A stretch of 64,000 nt of DNA, taken from Sphingobacterium thalpophilum. Lineage in GTDB: Bacteria > Bacteroidota > Bacteroidia > Sphingobacteriales > Sphingobacteriaceae. Below, in pieces: positions 10,683-18,767 of the stretch; position 1 is the stretch's first letter, and every line of letters starts with the position of its first letter. The position numbers and the translations under genes are program-made. The stretch is from the NCBI RefSeq assembly GCF_038396785.1, contig NZ_CP151087.1:2790001-2854000 (forward strand), in the 5' to 3' direction. Under the pieces are notes generated by a model. That model had not been told where the DNA came from. It did no database searches and saw nothing but the letters and a program-made list of their open reading frames with translations.

Positions 10683-11939
10683 ATGAAAAAAAGAAAACCT
10701 GGTCTAAAAGCGCTTTTTGTTATCGCTTCTAGTCTGATCGCATTGAGCTTTACGGATCAAAAACCAAGCTTTATTGACACAAGTTTTAAAGCAGCAGAAA
10801 AGCAATATCAGTTCTTGGAACAAGCAGCAGAAAAGCAGCACAAGTTCCCGCGTACATTGAGCCCTTCGGGACAATTGGTAGGCACAGACGAATGGGATTG
10901 GACCGGCGGTTTCTTCCCAGGATCACTGTGGTATATCTACAACCACACCCATAACAAAGACACCGAAGCTGCTGCGATCAAATGGACGGAGGCGCTTGAA
11001 AAAGCCAAAGACCTTGATCAACATCATGATATTGGTTTTGTGATGTATTGTTCCTATGGCAATGCCATCAAATACCTCAACGATCCCAAAAAGGTTGCCG
11101 CTTACAAGGATATCCTCATCCATTCCGCTAATACTGCGCTCAAGCGTTATAATCCGCAGGTGGGCGTCATCAAATCATGGAACGAAAAAAAATCTTGGGA
11201 CGGCAAGACCCTATGGAAATATCCAGTCATTATCGACAACATGATGAACCTGGAAATGCTGTGTTATGTGTCCGACTTGACGGGAGATGCCAAGTACAAG
11301 GATGCGGCCATCAGTCATGCCACCCAAACCATGAAAAACCATTTTCGTAAAGACTACAGTACTTACCATGTTGTCGATTACGATGGCAATGGCCATGCTA
11401 TCCATCAACAGACCAACCAAGGCTATGCCGACAATTCAACTTGGGCACGCGGTCAAGCTTGGGCTATTTATGGATTTACCATGATGTACCGGGAGACCAA
11501 AAAACCAGAATTTCTTAAAACGGCAAAAGCGGCGGCAAAGTTTTACATGACCCATCCGAATCTGCCAAAAGATAAAATTCCGTATTGGGACTTTAATGCG
11601 GGAAAGCCAGGCTATAAATCGGATGCCGATTTTTCCTCCTTGAAATTGAATTTTGTTCCGCGCGATGCCTCAGCTGCAGCCATTGTTGCGTCTGCACTGA
11701 TTGAACTCTCAACATTGACCACGGGTACCGAAAGCAAATCCTATTTGACATTTGCTCAGGAAAGCCTTCAAACATTATCAGGAAGCACCTATTTTGCCAA
11801 ATATACGACCAATGGTGGTTTCTTACTGCAACATAGCGTCGGAAGCTTACCCCATCATTCGGAAATCGATGTTCCGCTGACCTATGCAGATTATTATTAT
11901 CTGGAAGGTTTGACACGGTTGGAACAACTCAAAAAATAA
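10683..11939 (+). CDS. GH88 unsaturated glucuronyl hydrolase
   Basis: A 418-residue (alpha/alpha)6-barrel enzyme that hydrates the 4,5-unsaturated uronic acid left by polysaccharide lyases and so releases the next sugar. Family landmarks are DEWDWTGGFFPGSLWYIY (69-86), HHDIGF with Asp116, DNMMNLEML with Asp185, and YADNSTWARGQAWAIYGF. By alignment from memory to the Bacillus GL1 enzyme, Asp116 and Asp185 correspond to its two catalytic aspartates, Asp88 and Asp149. The hydrophobic N-terminus (residues 8-23) suggests export to the periplasm. It is the last gene of the SusC-led operon, 45 bp after the lyase, and ends at a bidirectional terminator. Confidence 0.92.
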   Translation: MKKRKPGLKALFVIASSLIALSFTDQKPSFIDTSFKAAEKQYQFLEQAAEKQHKFPRTLSPSGQLVGTDEWDWTGGFFPGSLWYIYNHTHNKDTEAAAIKWTEALEKAKDLDQHHDIGFVMYCSYGNAIKYLNDPKKVAAYKDILIHSANTALKRYNPQVGVIKSWNEKKSWDGKTLWKYPVIIDNMMNLEMLCYVSDLTGDAKYKDAAISHATQTMKNHFRKDYSTYHVVDYDGNGHAIHQQTNQGYADNSTWARGQAWAIYGFTMMYRETKKPEFLKTAKAAAKFYMTHPNLPKDKIPYWDFNAGKPGYKSDADFSSLKLNFVPRDASAAAIVASALIELSTLTTGTESKSYLTFAQESLQTLSGSTYFAKYTTNGGFLLQHSVGSLPHHSEIDVPLTYADYYYLEGLTRLEQLKK

Positions 11940-11983
11940 AAAATACCAAGGGGAGATATTTAACATCTTCCCTTGGTATTTTT
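11938..11983. terminator. Bidirectional terminator between the GH88 and PL8 genes
   Basis: The arms AAATACCAAGGG and CCCTTGGTATTT, extended inside by GAGAT/ATCTTC, form a strong hairpin. It has A-rich sequence on the left and T-rich sequence on the right, so it can terminate both convergent genes. Confidence 0.9.
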
Positions 11984-12007
11984 ATAAGCTTTCCAATTGT
12001 ATTCGGA

Positions 12008-14128
12008 TTATTTCTTCCCGATAGTGATTCGGTTGCTTACAGTACTTCCAGCGTACTCGGCCTGTGGAAGCGAAAGCTCCAACGATTGATTTACTCGAAG
12101 CTGTTTATTGACAAGCTGAACCTTCACTATTTTGGCTTTTTGCAGTGGGTCTGCTATATCAAGCTGAATCTTTTTAGGTTCCAGCAGGTTCAGTTGCATG
12201 ATAGCAGGTTGATCGAGCTTAATAGACCAATCGCCAACTTGGTACGTTCCCGCTTGATAACAAACCAGCTGTAGAATCCCGCTCCCTTTATGCTCCACGG
12301 CCTGTATATCCGGAGTATTCTGCCAAATTTTTATGCGCTGCATTACTTTTTTATCAACAGTTTTGGTGCCAGGCAAAACAATATAGGCATAGCTCGCATT
12401 GTTCGGAGCAACAGCATGATCAAACCAGAGCTTGAAGACCTTTCCATGTACAGCATCTTTGGAACGGGAACGGTTGATACGATACCAGGAGCCGACCTGA
12501 TCCTTTGTTGTCAATCCAACGTTCATCGCTGTTGGAAAATAATACAGGACATTATTATGGGTTATAAATTCGCCTTTTTTGACAATTCGCTGTACTGAAT
12601 CGAGCATCGACGTTTCCTTTCCATTCCAGACAACGGGTCCATTAAGCCAGGTTTGGTTTAAGGTTGTTACCACAGCTTCTGGCGCTGCACAATGAATCCC
12701 AGCCCCCAAACAAACAATTTCCCGATCGAAAAAGAACCAGGCTTTTTGAGCCTTGACCCCGTCGTAATCGACCGACATAGCTGAAGCCCCTGTCTTATCG
12801 TTGCTTACGCCGCCTGCAAAGTTATTTGCAGCAAGTGCTCCCCATTGTTCTTTCAGCTCCAGGTCGCCCGGATAATCGCGCGTTGTCGTTCCAGGAATTT
12901 TATCCCATTCCCATACAGGCATAATGTTATAATATTCCGGTCCAAACACCTGAATATTGGTCGCACCATCTGACATATTACGACCAAGCATATTTTCTCC
13001 ATTTCCAGACTCCGATTTATTGGTACGGCTACTGGCCAATCGAACATTAAAATGAAATTGCTTACGTAAATGAGTGGTGTAGTCACCTTTCCAGTAATGA
13101 CGGTGGGCCTCGATATTTTCGGCGTCAAAAGGCTGCACACTATCCAATTTTGCCAGCGCTTTATTCCAAACAGCATTTTTAGCTGGATCGATCAGCTTCA
13201 TTTGTTTTAATATGGCTGTCTCCTGTGTCTTTTCCAAGATATTGGGGCGAGAGATCCCACGGCCATGTACATTAAAATCAATGTAGCGCGAACGTATAAT
13301 TGGCAGATATGTTTCTGTGAGAAAACGCTCAAAAAGATCCAGTCTCTTTTGGTCAACAGCATAAGGCGTCTCACGCACATAAGCCATAACTTTTGAAATT
13401 CCTTTCAGGAACTCTTCCCCATAACCCGCAATATACAATTGTGGACCATGTTGTAAGTAAGAAAAATCGTATTGAAGTCCCTCCTTGCCATCCACGAGCT
13501 GTATCGGAAAAAGCAATTGATCCATTGCCGCAGCCAATAGATTAGCATCTTCCAAGATCAATGCGCGATAAAAATAGTGCATAGCAATATCACTTTTATT
13601 CGCTCCTGTTTTTGTGTAAGGATTCCCACGCTTCATTAGCTCAACAAGTGGAGTCTCTACTGTTGTAGGCATTTTTTCCTTTCCAAATTTCATCAGGATA
13701 AGACAAACACCGATGGCCTTTGGGGAAGCGATTTCGTTATGCCACCAATTCGAAGATTCAAAACGATTATTCGCCCAATATTGTGCCGCAAGCAGGATTT
13801 TGTCGTAAAGTAATTTTTGTTGATAAGATGCACTTTGCGGAGCTACATAAGCAACAATAAGTGTTCTTAGCCGATCCAAGTGCTCTCCCGGAGGCCAAAG
13901 CGAGATTGACTTACTGCTATAATCGATATCAGCCCAGGTACCGTCCGCACGCAGTTGATTACATAGGCTTCGTGTTTTATCTGCCCCGGGTAATGGACCA
14001 CTTAACTCATCATCATATACATGCTTTTTAATGAGCACAAAAGTATCCCGGTTCTGCGCCTTTGCCATAACCAAGGCAAAGGACAATAAAAATATAATTA
14101 GTCCTTTCATCTGTTTTTTAGTATGCAT
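12008..14128 (-). CDS. PL8-family lyase (chondroitin AC/hyaluronate lyase-like)
   Basis: A 706-residue secreted lyase that cleaves uronic-acid-containing glycosaminoglycans by beta-elimination. It has a signal peptide (MKGLIIFLLSFALVMAKAQ) and an alpha-toroid with NWWHNEIASP (127-136). His227 and Tyr236 lie in YLQHGPQLYIAGYGEEF and Arg290/Arg294 in NVHGRGISRP. These match, with an offset of two, the catalytic residues recalled for Pedobacter heparinus chondroitinase AC (His225, Tyr234, Arg288, Arg292). The beta domain starts with NGENMLGRNMSDGATNI and WEWDKIPGTTT. Xanthan lyase is the other PL8 activity. The sulfatase gene and PUL context favour chondroitin or hyaluronan. Translation may begin at ATG 14128 or 14110. 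It lies 66 bp downstream of the sulfatase gene and is probably co-transcribed with it. Confidence 0.9.
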   Translation of the reverse strand: MHTKKQMKGLIIFLLSFALVMAKAQNRDTFVLIKKHVYDDELSGPLPGADKTRSLCNQLRADGTWADIDYSSKSISLWPPGEHLDRLRTLIVAYVAPQSASYQQKLLYDKILLAAQYWANNRFESSNWWHNEIASPKAIGVCLILMKFGKEKMPTTVETPLVELMKRGNPYTKTGANKSDIAMHYFYRALILEDANLLAAAMDQLLFPIQLVDGKEGLQYDFSYLQHGPQLYIAGYGEEFLKGISKVMAYVRETPYAVDQKRLDLFERFLTETYLPIIRSRYIDFNVHGRGISRPNILEKTQETAILKQMKLIDPAKNAVWNKALAKLDSVQPFDAENIEAHRHYWKGDYTTHLRKQFHFNVRLASSRTNKSESGNGENMLGRNMSDGATNIQVFGPEYYNIMPVWEWDKIPGTTTRDYPGDLELKEQWGALAANNFAGGVSNDKTGASAMSVDYDGVKAQKAWFFFDREIVCLGAGIHCAAPEAVVTTLNQTWLNGPVVWNGKETSMLDSVQRIVKKGEFITHNNVLYYFPTAMNVGLTTKDQVGSWYRINRSRSKDAVHGKVFKLWFDHAVAPNNASYAYIVLPGTKTVDKKVMQRIKIWQNTPDIQAVEHKGSGILQLVCYQAGTYQVGDWSIKLDQPAIMQLNLLEPKKIQLDIADPLQKAKIVKVQLVNKQLRVNQSLELSLPQAEYAGSTVSNRITIGKK

Positions 14129-14194
14129 TATTTAGGGGTATTGGCGTTCAGCAGCACGTCCCACAACATCCAAACGGTGTTTCATCAGTTGATT

Positions 14195-15541
14195 TTAATC
14201 ATTATCCAATACGGAGCTCAGCCATTTTGGATTCTCCATTCCCTTTTCCCATTCGGTCAGTTTTTGCAGCATCTTTTTCACACGCTCAGGATACTTCGTG
14301 GCCAGATTATACTGCTCACGAAGATCATTCTTGAGATTGAACAACAATATCGGATCATCTTTGACAACAATCAATTTCCACTCCTGGTGTCGTACAGCCC
14401 GTGCAATCCCCCGGCGCCAAAATAAATAATCATGCCCTTTTTTTTCTGCCGTATACGAAGTGAGCAAACTGATGCCATCGATTTGCTGCCCAGGGATTTT
14501 CTTACCTTTTATTGCGTCGATACTGGTGGGTAAAATATCCATACCCGATACCATGGCATCGGATGTTATCCCTTTCGGTAGCTTAGCCGGCCACTGCATG
14601 ATAAGCGGAACCCGAATTCCACCTTCCCATTTTGACCCTTTTAAACCACGCAATTGTCCATTGTCTGCGCCATTATTTGTTGCCGCACCATTATCATTCA
14701 TAAAAATGATTAAGGTGTTTTCATAAAGTCCTTCTTGCTTTAAATGGCTGACCAAACGCCCAATATTTTCATCCATATTGTCCAGCATCGCCAGATAAGC
14801 CCTTCGCAATGGATCGGTTACATTTTTATACTTTTCAATGGTCTTCAGTGGTGCTTCGACGGGTGTATGCACAGCATTGAATGCTAAATACATAAAAAAA
14901 GGCTGGCTTCTATACTGCTGAAGATACGCAATTGCTTTATCAGTCAATGTTTCTGTCAAATAATGAATCGTATCTTCAGGGACTACACGTCGATCATCAT
15001 AAAGAAGCTGCGTTGGCTTCACAGCACCATGGACTGGGAAGTAAGGCCGATCGCCACCAATAAAACCATAGAAGTGATCAAATCCACGTTTAAGCGGATT
15101 AAATTGTGGACCATCCCCCTGATGCCATTTGCCGATCGCCACTGTTTTATAGCCATTGTACTTCATGAAATCAGCAATGGTGGCTACCCGTGTATCCATT
15201 CCGATATCTTCCAGTGCAACACCTGCAGTTGGACGTTTTGAAATATTATGTTCAAAACCAAAGCGCTGCTGATAGCGACCAGAAAGTAAGCCCGCGCGAG
15301 AAGGAGCGCATACCGAAGCCGACGCATAAGCCGACTGAAAACGCACCCCATTTTGTGCAAGTGCATCAATATTTGGGGTGTAGACCTCCTTGCCGCCGTA
15401 ACAACCAAAATCATCATAACCTCCATCGTCGCTCAAGATGACAATAACGTTAGGATGTTGCTGCCCAAATACAGGAATCTCAAACGTAAAGAGTATATTC
15501 ACAAGGGTTAATATACTATAGCACGTAAATCGGTAGAACAT
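14195..15541 (-). CDS. S1-family sulfatase (formylglycine type)
   Basis: A 448-residue exported sulfatase that removes sulfate esters, probably from glycosaminoglycan fragments. It starts with a signal peptide (MFYRFTCYSILTLVNILFTF) and then the metal-binding PNVIVILSDDGGYDD (Asp38/Asp39). The sulfatase signature is SVCAPSRAGLLSGRYQQRFG, in which Cys78 of C-x-P-x-R would be converted to formylglycine. Other family motifs are VAIGKWHQG, MNDNG and GLKGSKWEGGIRVP. The C-terminus is a small domain with the usual EQYNLA motif. The frame runs 21 codons further upstream, but ATG 15541 gives the signal peptide. No maturase (anSME or FGE) is encoded in the window. It is the first gene of the sulfatase-PL8 unit. 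Confidence 0.92.
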   Translation of the reverse strand: MFYRFTCYSILTLVNILFTFEIPVFGQQHPNVIVILSDDGGYDDFGCYGGKEVYTPNIDALAQNGVRFQSAYASASVCAPSRAGLLSGRYQQRFGFEHNISKRPTAGVALEDIGMDTRVATIADFMKYNGYKTVAIGKWHQGDGPQFNPLKRGFDHFYGFIGGDRPYFPVHGAVKPTQLLYDDRRVVPEDTIHYLTETLTDKAIAYLQQYRSQPFFMYLAFNAVHTPVEAPLKTIEKYKNVTDPLRRAYLAMLDNMDENIGRLVSHLKQEGLYENTLIIFMNDNGAATNNGADNGQLRGLKGSKWEGGIRVPLIMQWPAKLPKGITSDAMVSGMDILPTSIDAIKGKKIPGQQIDGISLLTSYTAEKKGHDYLFWRRGIARAVRHQEWKLIVVKDDPILLFNLKNDLREQYNLATKYPERVKKMLQKLTEWEKGMENPKWLSSVLDND

Positions 15542-15599
15542 AACATTAGATTTATCCTTAAATGTATCGTTAAATGTATAGGATTTTTTGTTAAAAAAC

Positions 15600-15613
15600 C
15601 GCAAACGATTTCG
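15600..15613 (-). promoter_or_regulatory. Candidate LacI-family operator between sulfatase and barstar-like genes
   Basis: Read on the minus strand, CGAAATCGTTTGCG fits NGAAANCGNTTNCN at all fixed positions. With its flank it matches the site at 3610-3623 in 13 of 16 positions. It lies 59 bp from the sulfatase start and 39 bp from the divergent barstar-like start, so it could control either unit. The regulator is not encoded in the window. Confidence 0.5.
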
Positions 15614-15651
15614 TTAGACTATTATCAGAAGATTAAAAATAAAGGTCAGTG

Positions 15652-16299
15652 ATGAAAACAGCTGAAAAAAAATTGGTCGGTACACTTGCGCATTTTTTGG
15701 TCAGTGATTCGGATGGCACTGCATTAAGCTCGTTTTTGTCTTCATTGACCTATCATCCCAGTACCATTAGAACCGAACTCGTTCAATTGTTAAACAAATG
15801 GCAAGATAAAAAGGATGACTTAATATTTCCTGCGAAGGATCTATGGACGGATTTTAAGCAACTTGTGGGGAGCAATCCCGATCTCGGCGTGGCTGTGGTT
15901 GATGGCTGTAACATTAACGATATTGCAAGTTTTTACGAAGAAATCAATGCCGTCTACATGTCCAGCGAAAGCTGGAAGATAGGAAGCCTAGACGGCTTTG
16001 ACGACCTGCTTTACGGTGGATTTGGGACCTTCAAAGACGCAGCTTCACATTGCATTGTTTGGAAGGATATTGTACATAGCAGGACGTCATTGGGCCTTGA
16101 AACAACTTTGGCCTATTATCAGGGAAAGCTTGGCGCACAATCACCTTTCAATCAAACGCATTTTCAAAAGAAACTCGATGAGCTAAAAGCTGGCCGTGGA
16201 GAAACCTATTTTGACATTGTTGCCGATATCATCCGATCGCACCGCAAAGTAACCTGGGTTTACAAGGGGTATCCTCAGAACAAATCGGTATATTTATAA
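15652..16299 (+). CDS. Barstar-like protein
   Basis: A 215-residue cytoplasmic protein without a signal peptide. The middle resembles the barstar (ribonuclease inhibitor) fold: a strand and helix GVAVVDGCNINDIASFYEEI (about 79-98), then the family's W-x-x-LDGFDDLLYGGFG-like segment (about 110-124), then IVWKDIVHSRTSLG. The C-terminal helix ETYFDIVADIIRSHRKVTW matches the usual barstar end. An N-terminal extension of about 65 residues is unrecognised. Barstar proteins inhibit barnase-type RNases and also act as immunity proteins to toxins. No RNase partner lies nearby. GTG 15649 is in frame, but ATG 15652, preceded by AAAGG, is the likelier start. The next gene follows after 16 bp, which suggests an operon. 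Confidence 0.65.
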   Translation: MKTAEKKLVGTLAHFLVSDSDGTALSSFLSSLTYHPSTIRTELVQLLNKWQDKKDDLIFPAKDLWTDFKQLVGSNPDLGVAVVDGCNINDIASFYEEINAVYMSSESWKIGSLDGFDDLLYGGFGTFKDAASHCIVWKDIVHSRTSLGLETTLAYYQGKLGAQSPFNQTHFQKKLDELKAGRGETYFDIVADIIRSHRKVTWVYKGYPQNKSVYL

Positions 16300-16315
16300 T
16301 GACTAAACTTAACAT

Positions 16316-17395
16316 ATGAAACATCTTATCCGCCTAGTTTTCCTGCTCCTATTCTTCCAGCAAACCGCACTGGCCAGTGAACGACTTAAAGTGGCTGTTG
16401 CAGGGCTCAACCATGATCACGTATTCTTGCTTTTAAATTTATATAAGGATAAAAAAGTCGATATTATCGGTATTGCCGAACCGAATCAAACCTTATCAAA
16501 CAAAATACGAACGCAGTATAATTTACCTGACGCAATCTTCTACCATGACTTACCCAGTTTATTGAAACATGTCAAACCGGATGCGGTTCTTGCCTACAAT
16601 CCAACCAATGAGCATATCGACGTCGCAGAGACCTGTCTCCCGCTCAAGATCCCTGTCATGGTAGAAAAGCCTCTTGCGACGACTCTTTCTGACGCAAAAC
16701 GTATTGCATTTTTGTCCAAACAGTTCGAAACACCCTTTTTGGTAAATTACGAAACGACCTGGTATAAAAGCAATCAACAACTGAAGCAGCTGGTCGACAA
16801 GGGTGAAATTGGAAAAATCACACGTATACTTGTAAAAGACGGGCACGAAGGACCTAAAGAAATCGGCTGTAGCAATTACTTCCTCTACTGGCTTACTGAT
16901 CCGAAAAAAAATGGTGGCGGTGCAATCATGGATTTTGGTTGTTATGGCGCCAATCTGATGACCTGGCTCAAAAATGGAGAAAGGCCAATTTCAGTGACGG
17001 CCTTTACACAACAGCTCAAACCCGAGGTTTATCCAAAGGTAGACGACAACGCCACCATCATACTGAGCTACCGTGACGGCAGCACGGGCATTATTCAAGC
17101 TTCTTGGGCTTGGCCATACAGTGTTAAAGATCTGCAGGTGTTTGGCACAAGGGCTCAGCTCTACGCCAAAAATGATAAAGAGCTCTTCAAATACAAACAA
17201 CAGAATGATCCTACGAATGTACCGACTACGGTCCCCTATTTTGAGAACCATATTGCCTATCTGGAACAGGTCCTGAAAGATGCTATGGTGCCGGAAAACG
17301 ATCTTGGATCGATCCATAATAATGTCACGGTAGTCGAAATCCTGGAAGCGGCAAAACGCTCGGCTAAAGAAGGGAAGTCCATTCTATTAAAATAA
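16316..17395 (+). CDS. Exported Gfo/Idh/MocA-family oxidoreductase
   Basis: A 359-residue protein of the glucose-fructose oxidoreductase type, which uses NAD(P) to act on sugars or sugar derivatives. After a signal peptide (MKHLIRLVFLLLFFQQTALAS) comes the Rossmann strand LKVAVAGLNHDHVFLLL. Here the usual G-x-G-x-x-G is altered to GLNHDH. The family motif PVMVEKPLATT follows near residue 115, and the substrate domain contains GGGAIMDFGCYGANLM. A periplasmic location would be consistent with GFOR-like enzymes that carry tightly bound cofactor. The altered glycine loop leaves activity uncertain. It is probably co-transcribed with the barstar-like gene and ends at a strong terminator. Confidence 0.85.
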   Translation: MKHLIRLVFLLLFFQQTALASERLKVAVAGLNHDHVFLLLNLYKDKKVDIIGIAEPNQTLSNKIRTQYNLPDAIFYHDLPSLLKHVKPDAVLAYNPTNEHIDVAETCLPLKIPVMVEKPLATTLSDAKRIAFLSKQFETPFLVNYETTWYKSNQQLKQLVDKGEIGKITRILVKDGHEGPKEIGCSNYFLYWLTDPKKNGGGAIMDFGCYGANLMTWLKNGERPISVTAFTQQLKPEVYPKVDDNATIILSYRDGSTGIIQASWAWPYSVKDLQVFGTRAQLYAKNDKELFKYKQQNDPTNVPTTVPYFENHIAYLEQVLKDAMVPENDLGSIHNNVTVVEILEAAKRSAKEGKSILLK

Positions 17396-17432
17396 AAAAG
17401 GTCCGTAGCTTGCACTGCTACGGACCTTTTTC
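17394..17432. terminator. Intrinsic terminator after the Gfo/Idh/MocA gene
   Basis: A perfect stem AAAAAGGTCCGTAGC/GCTACGGACCTTTTT encloses a 7-nt loop and is followed by a T-run. It overlaps the stop codon region. The A-run on the left means it could also serve the convergent DUF218 gene. Confidence 0.92.
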
Positions 17433-17505
17433 ATGCACTGCCATTAGGCAATAGACAAAGCCGATCTGTTCAGTTAATAGACCAGCAGCTGGCCCAGTTA
17501 GTCGG

Positions 17506-18756
17506 CTAGGGGTCTAAGGGTTCATCTGGATCGATCGTATAAGCCTCTTCTTTTGCCTTGAACTCGATGATCACATCTGAAATTCGTCTACCCAATGTAT
17601 AGGGAATATACCCCAATTCACGCATGCAACGATCGCCCATCTTTTCCACCGCATCAATGTGCACTTTACTACTGTTAACGATGGCGTATTTATCTTTTGG
17701 AAAACCATAATTTAACAGGATACGTACGGTATTACGCAAATTTGTCGTGGTATGTCTCGCATGTGGATCAATCAATATTGCCGCTTCGGGTACTCCCATT
17801 ACCTCAATCAGATACTTTTTCATTTCTATTGCCTCAATAAAGTACGTCTTATAGGGATGTACTTTACCGCCAGACAACACAATAAAAGGGGCTAATTTTT
17901 CAAAGTAGCTTCGGGCTGCCATCCGCGCACGTAACATTCCACCAGGACTAATAGGCTGTCCATACAGCTCGGGGCCTGCACCTAAGGTCAGTAACAGACT
18001 ATAGGGATAGCTTGCGAAATCGGTATTTTTGACCGCTTCATAAGCTTTCTTGTTTTCGAGTTCAATCAGCGGCTCAAGTTGTGCCGCGTCCCACCGCTCA
18101 TTAATTTCCAACAAGCGTACAGCAGTCATCATGGTCATAAAAAATGCCGTTTTATGCGTTGGAATATCTTTTCGGATGTCTTGGCGAACATCGTCCAAAA
18201 GGTGAAGGTAGGCCGTACGTTTTACATCGAAAGAGATCGAATCTATTTTGGGGTAATTGGGACTTTTACCTCCTCCATAGACGTCCACGACATAATTCAT
18301 TGCCTTTAAATCCTGTTTCAAGGCTTTCGTAAAATAGGCCTTTGCCGTTTCATGATGCAACACACCATAGGTCATTGATGGAATAAGACTCGCCTGAACA
18401 AGCTGGTCCAACTTCTTGTTATGACCAATTTGCTCCGCCAGCTGCTCTGCCAACAGGTCGATTTCGTTATCCTGCCATTTGAAAGCATTCAAATAGCACA
18501 TGAGATCGGCGCAGCTAGCGCTGTTGTTAAAACGTTCGAACCGTTTTTCCAATACCTGTGCTATCGGCTTGGAGCTGACGAGCTCCTGTATAAGGGCAGA
18601 ATCTTTTAAAAGCAAATAGGATGCATAATAATTCTTCTTGATCAGCCAATCCTGTGGACCAATAGGCATATTGTTTACCTGACCTTTGGAAATATGCATA
18701 CAGCATATTCCCAAGACAAGTAACAAGATTTTTCTGATATTCTTTATCATATCCAT
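17506..18756 (-). CDS. DUF218 (YdcF/ElyC-like) secreted protein
   Basis: A 416-residue protein with a signal peptide (IRKILLLVLGICCMHISKGQ) and a long helical N-terminal region. Its C-terminal DUF218 domain is marked by PFIVLSGGKVHPYKTYFIEA, then LIDPHARHTTTNLRNTVRIL and DKYAIVNSSKVHIDAV. DUF218 proteins such as SanA, ElyC and YdcF are linked to envelope or peptidoglycan metabolism, but their chemistry is poorly known. The N-terminal 230 residues are not recognised. The gene starts 11 bp after the susD stop, so it is probably the third gene of a SusC-SusD-DUF218 operon, an unusual cargo for such a locus. Confidence 0.8.
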   Translation of the reverse strand: MDMIKNIRKILLLVLGICCMHISKGQVNNMPIGPQDWLIKKNYYASYLLLKDSALIQELVSSKPIAQVLEKRFERFNNSASCADLMCYLNAFKWQDNEIDLLAEQLAEQIGHNKKLDQLVQASLIPSMTYGVLHHETAKAYFTKALKQDLKAMNYVVDVYGGGKSPNYPKIDSISFDVKRTAYLHLLDDVRQDIRKDIPTHKTAFFMTMMTAVRLLEINERWDAAQLEPLIELENKKAYEAVKNTDFASYPYSLLLTLGAGPELYGQPISPGGMLRARMAARSYFEKLAPFIVLSGGKVHPYKTYFIEAIEMKKYLIEVMGVPEAAILIDPHARHTTTNLRNTVRILLNYGFPKDKYAIVNSSKVHIDAVEKMGDRCMRELGYIPYTLGRRISDVIIEFKAKEEAYTIDPDEPLDP

Positions 18757-18767
18757 TCGATAACAGA

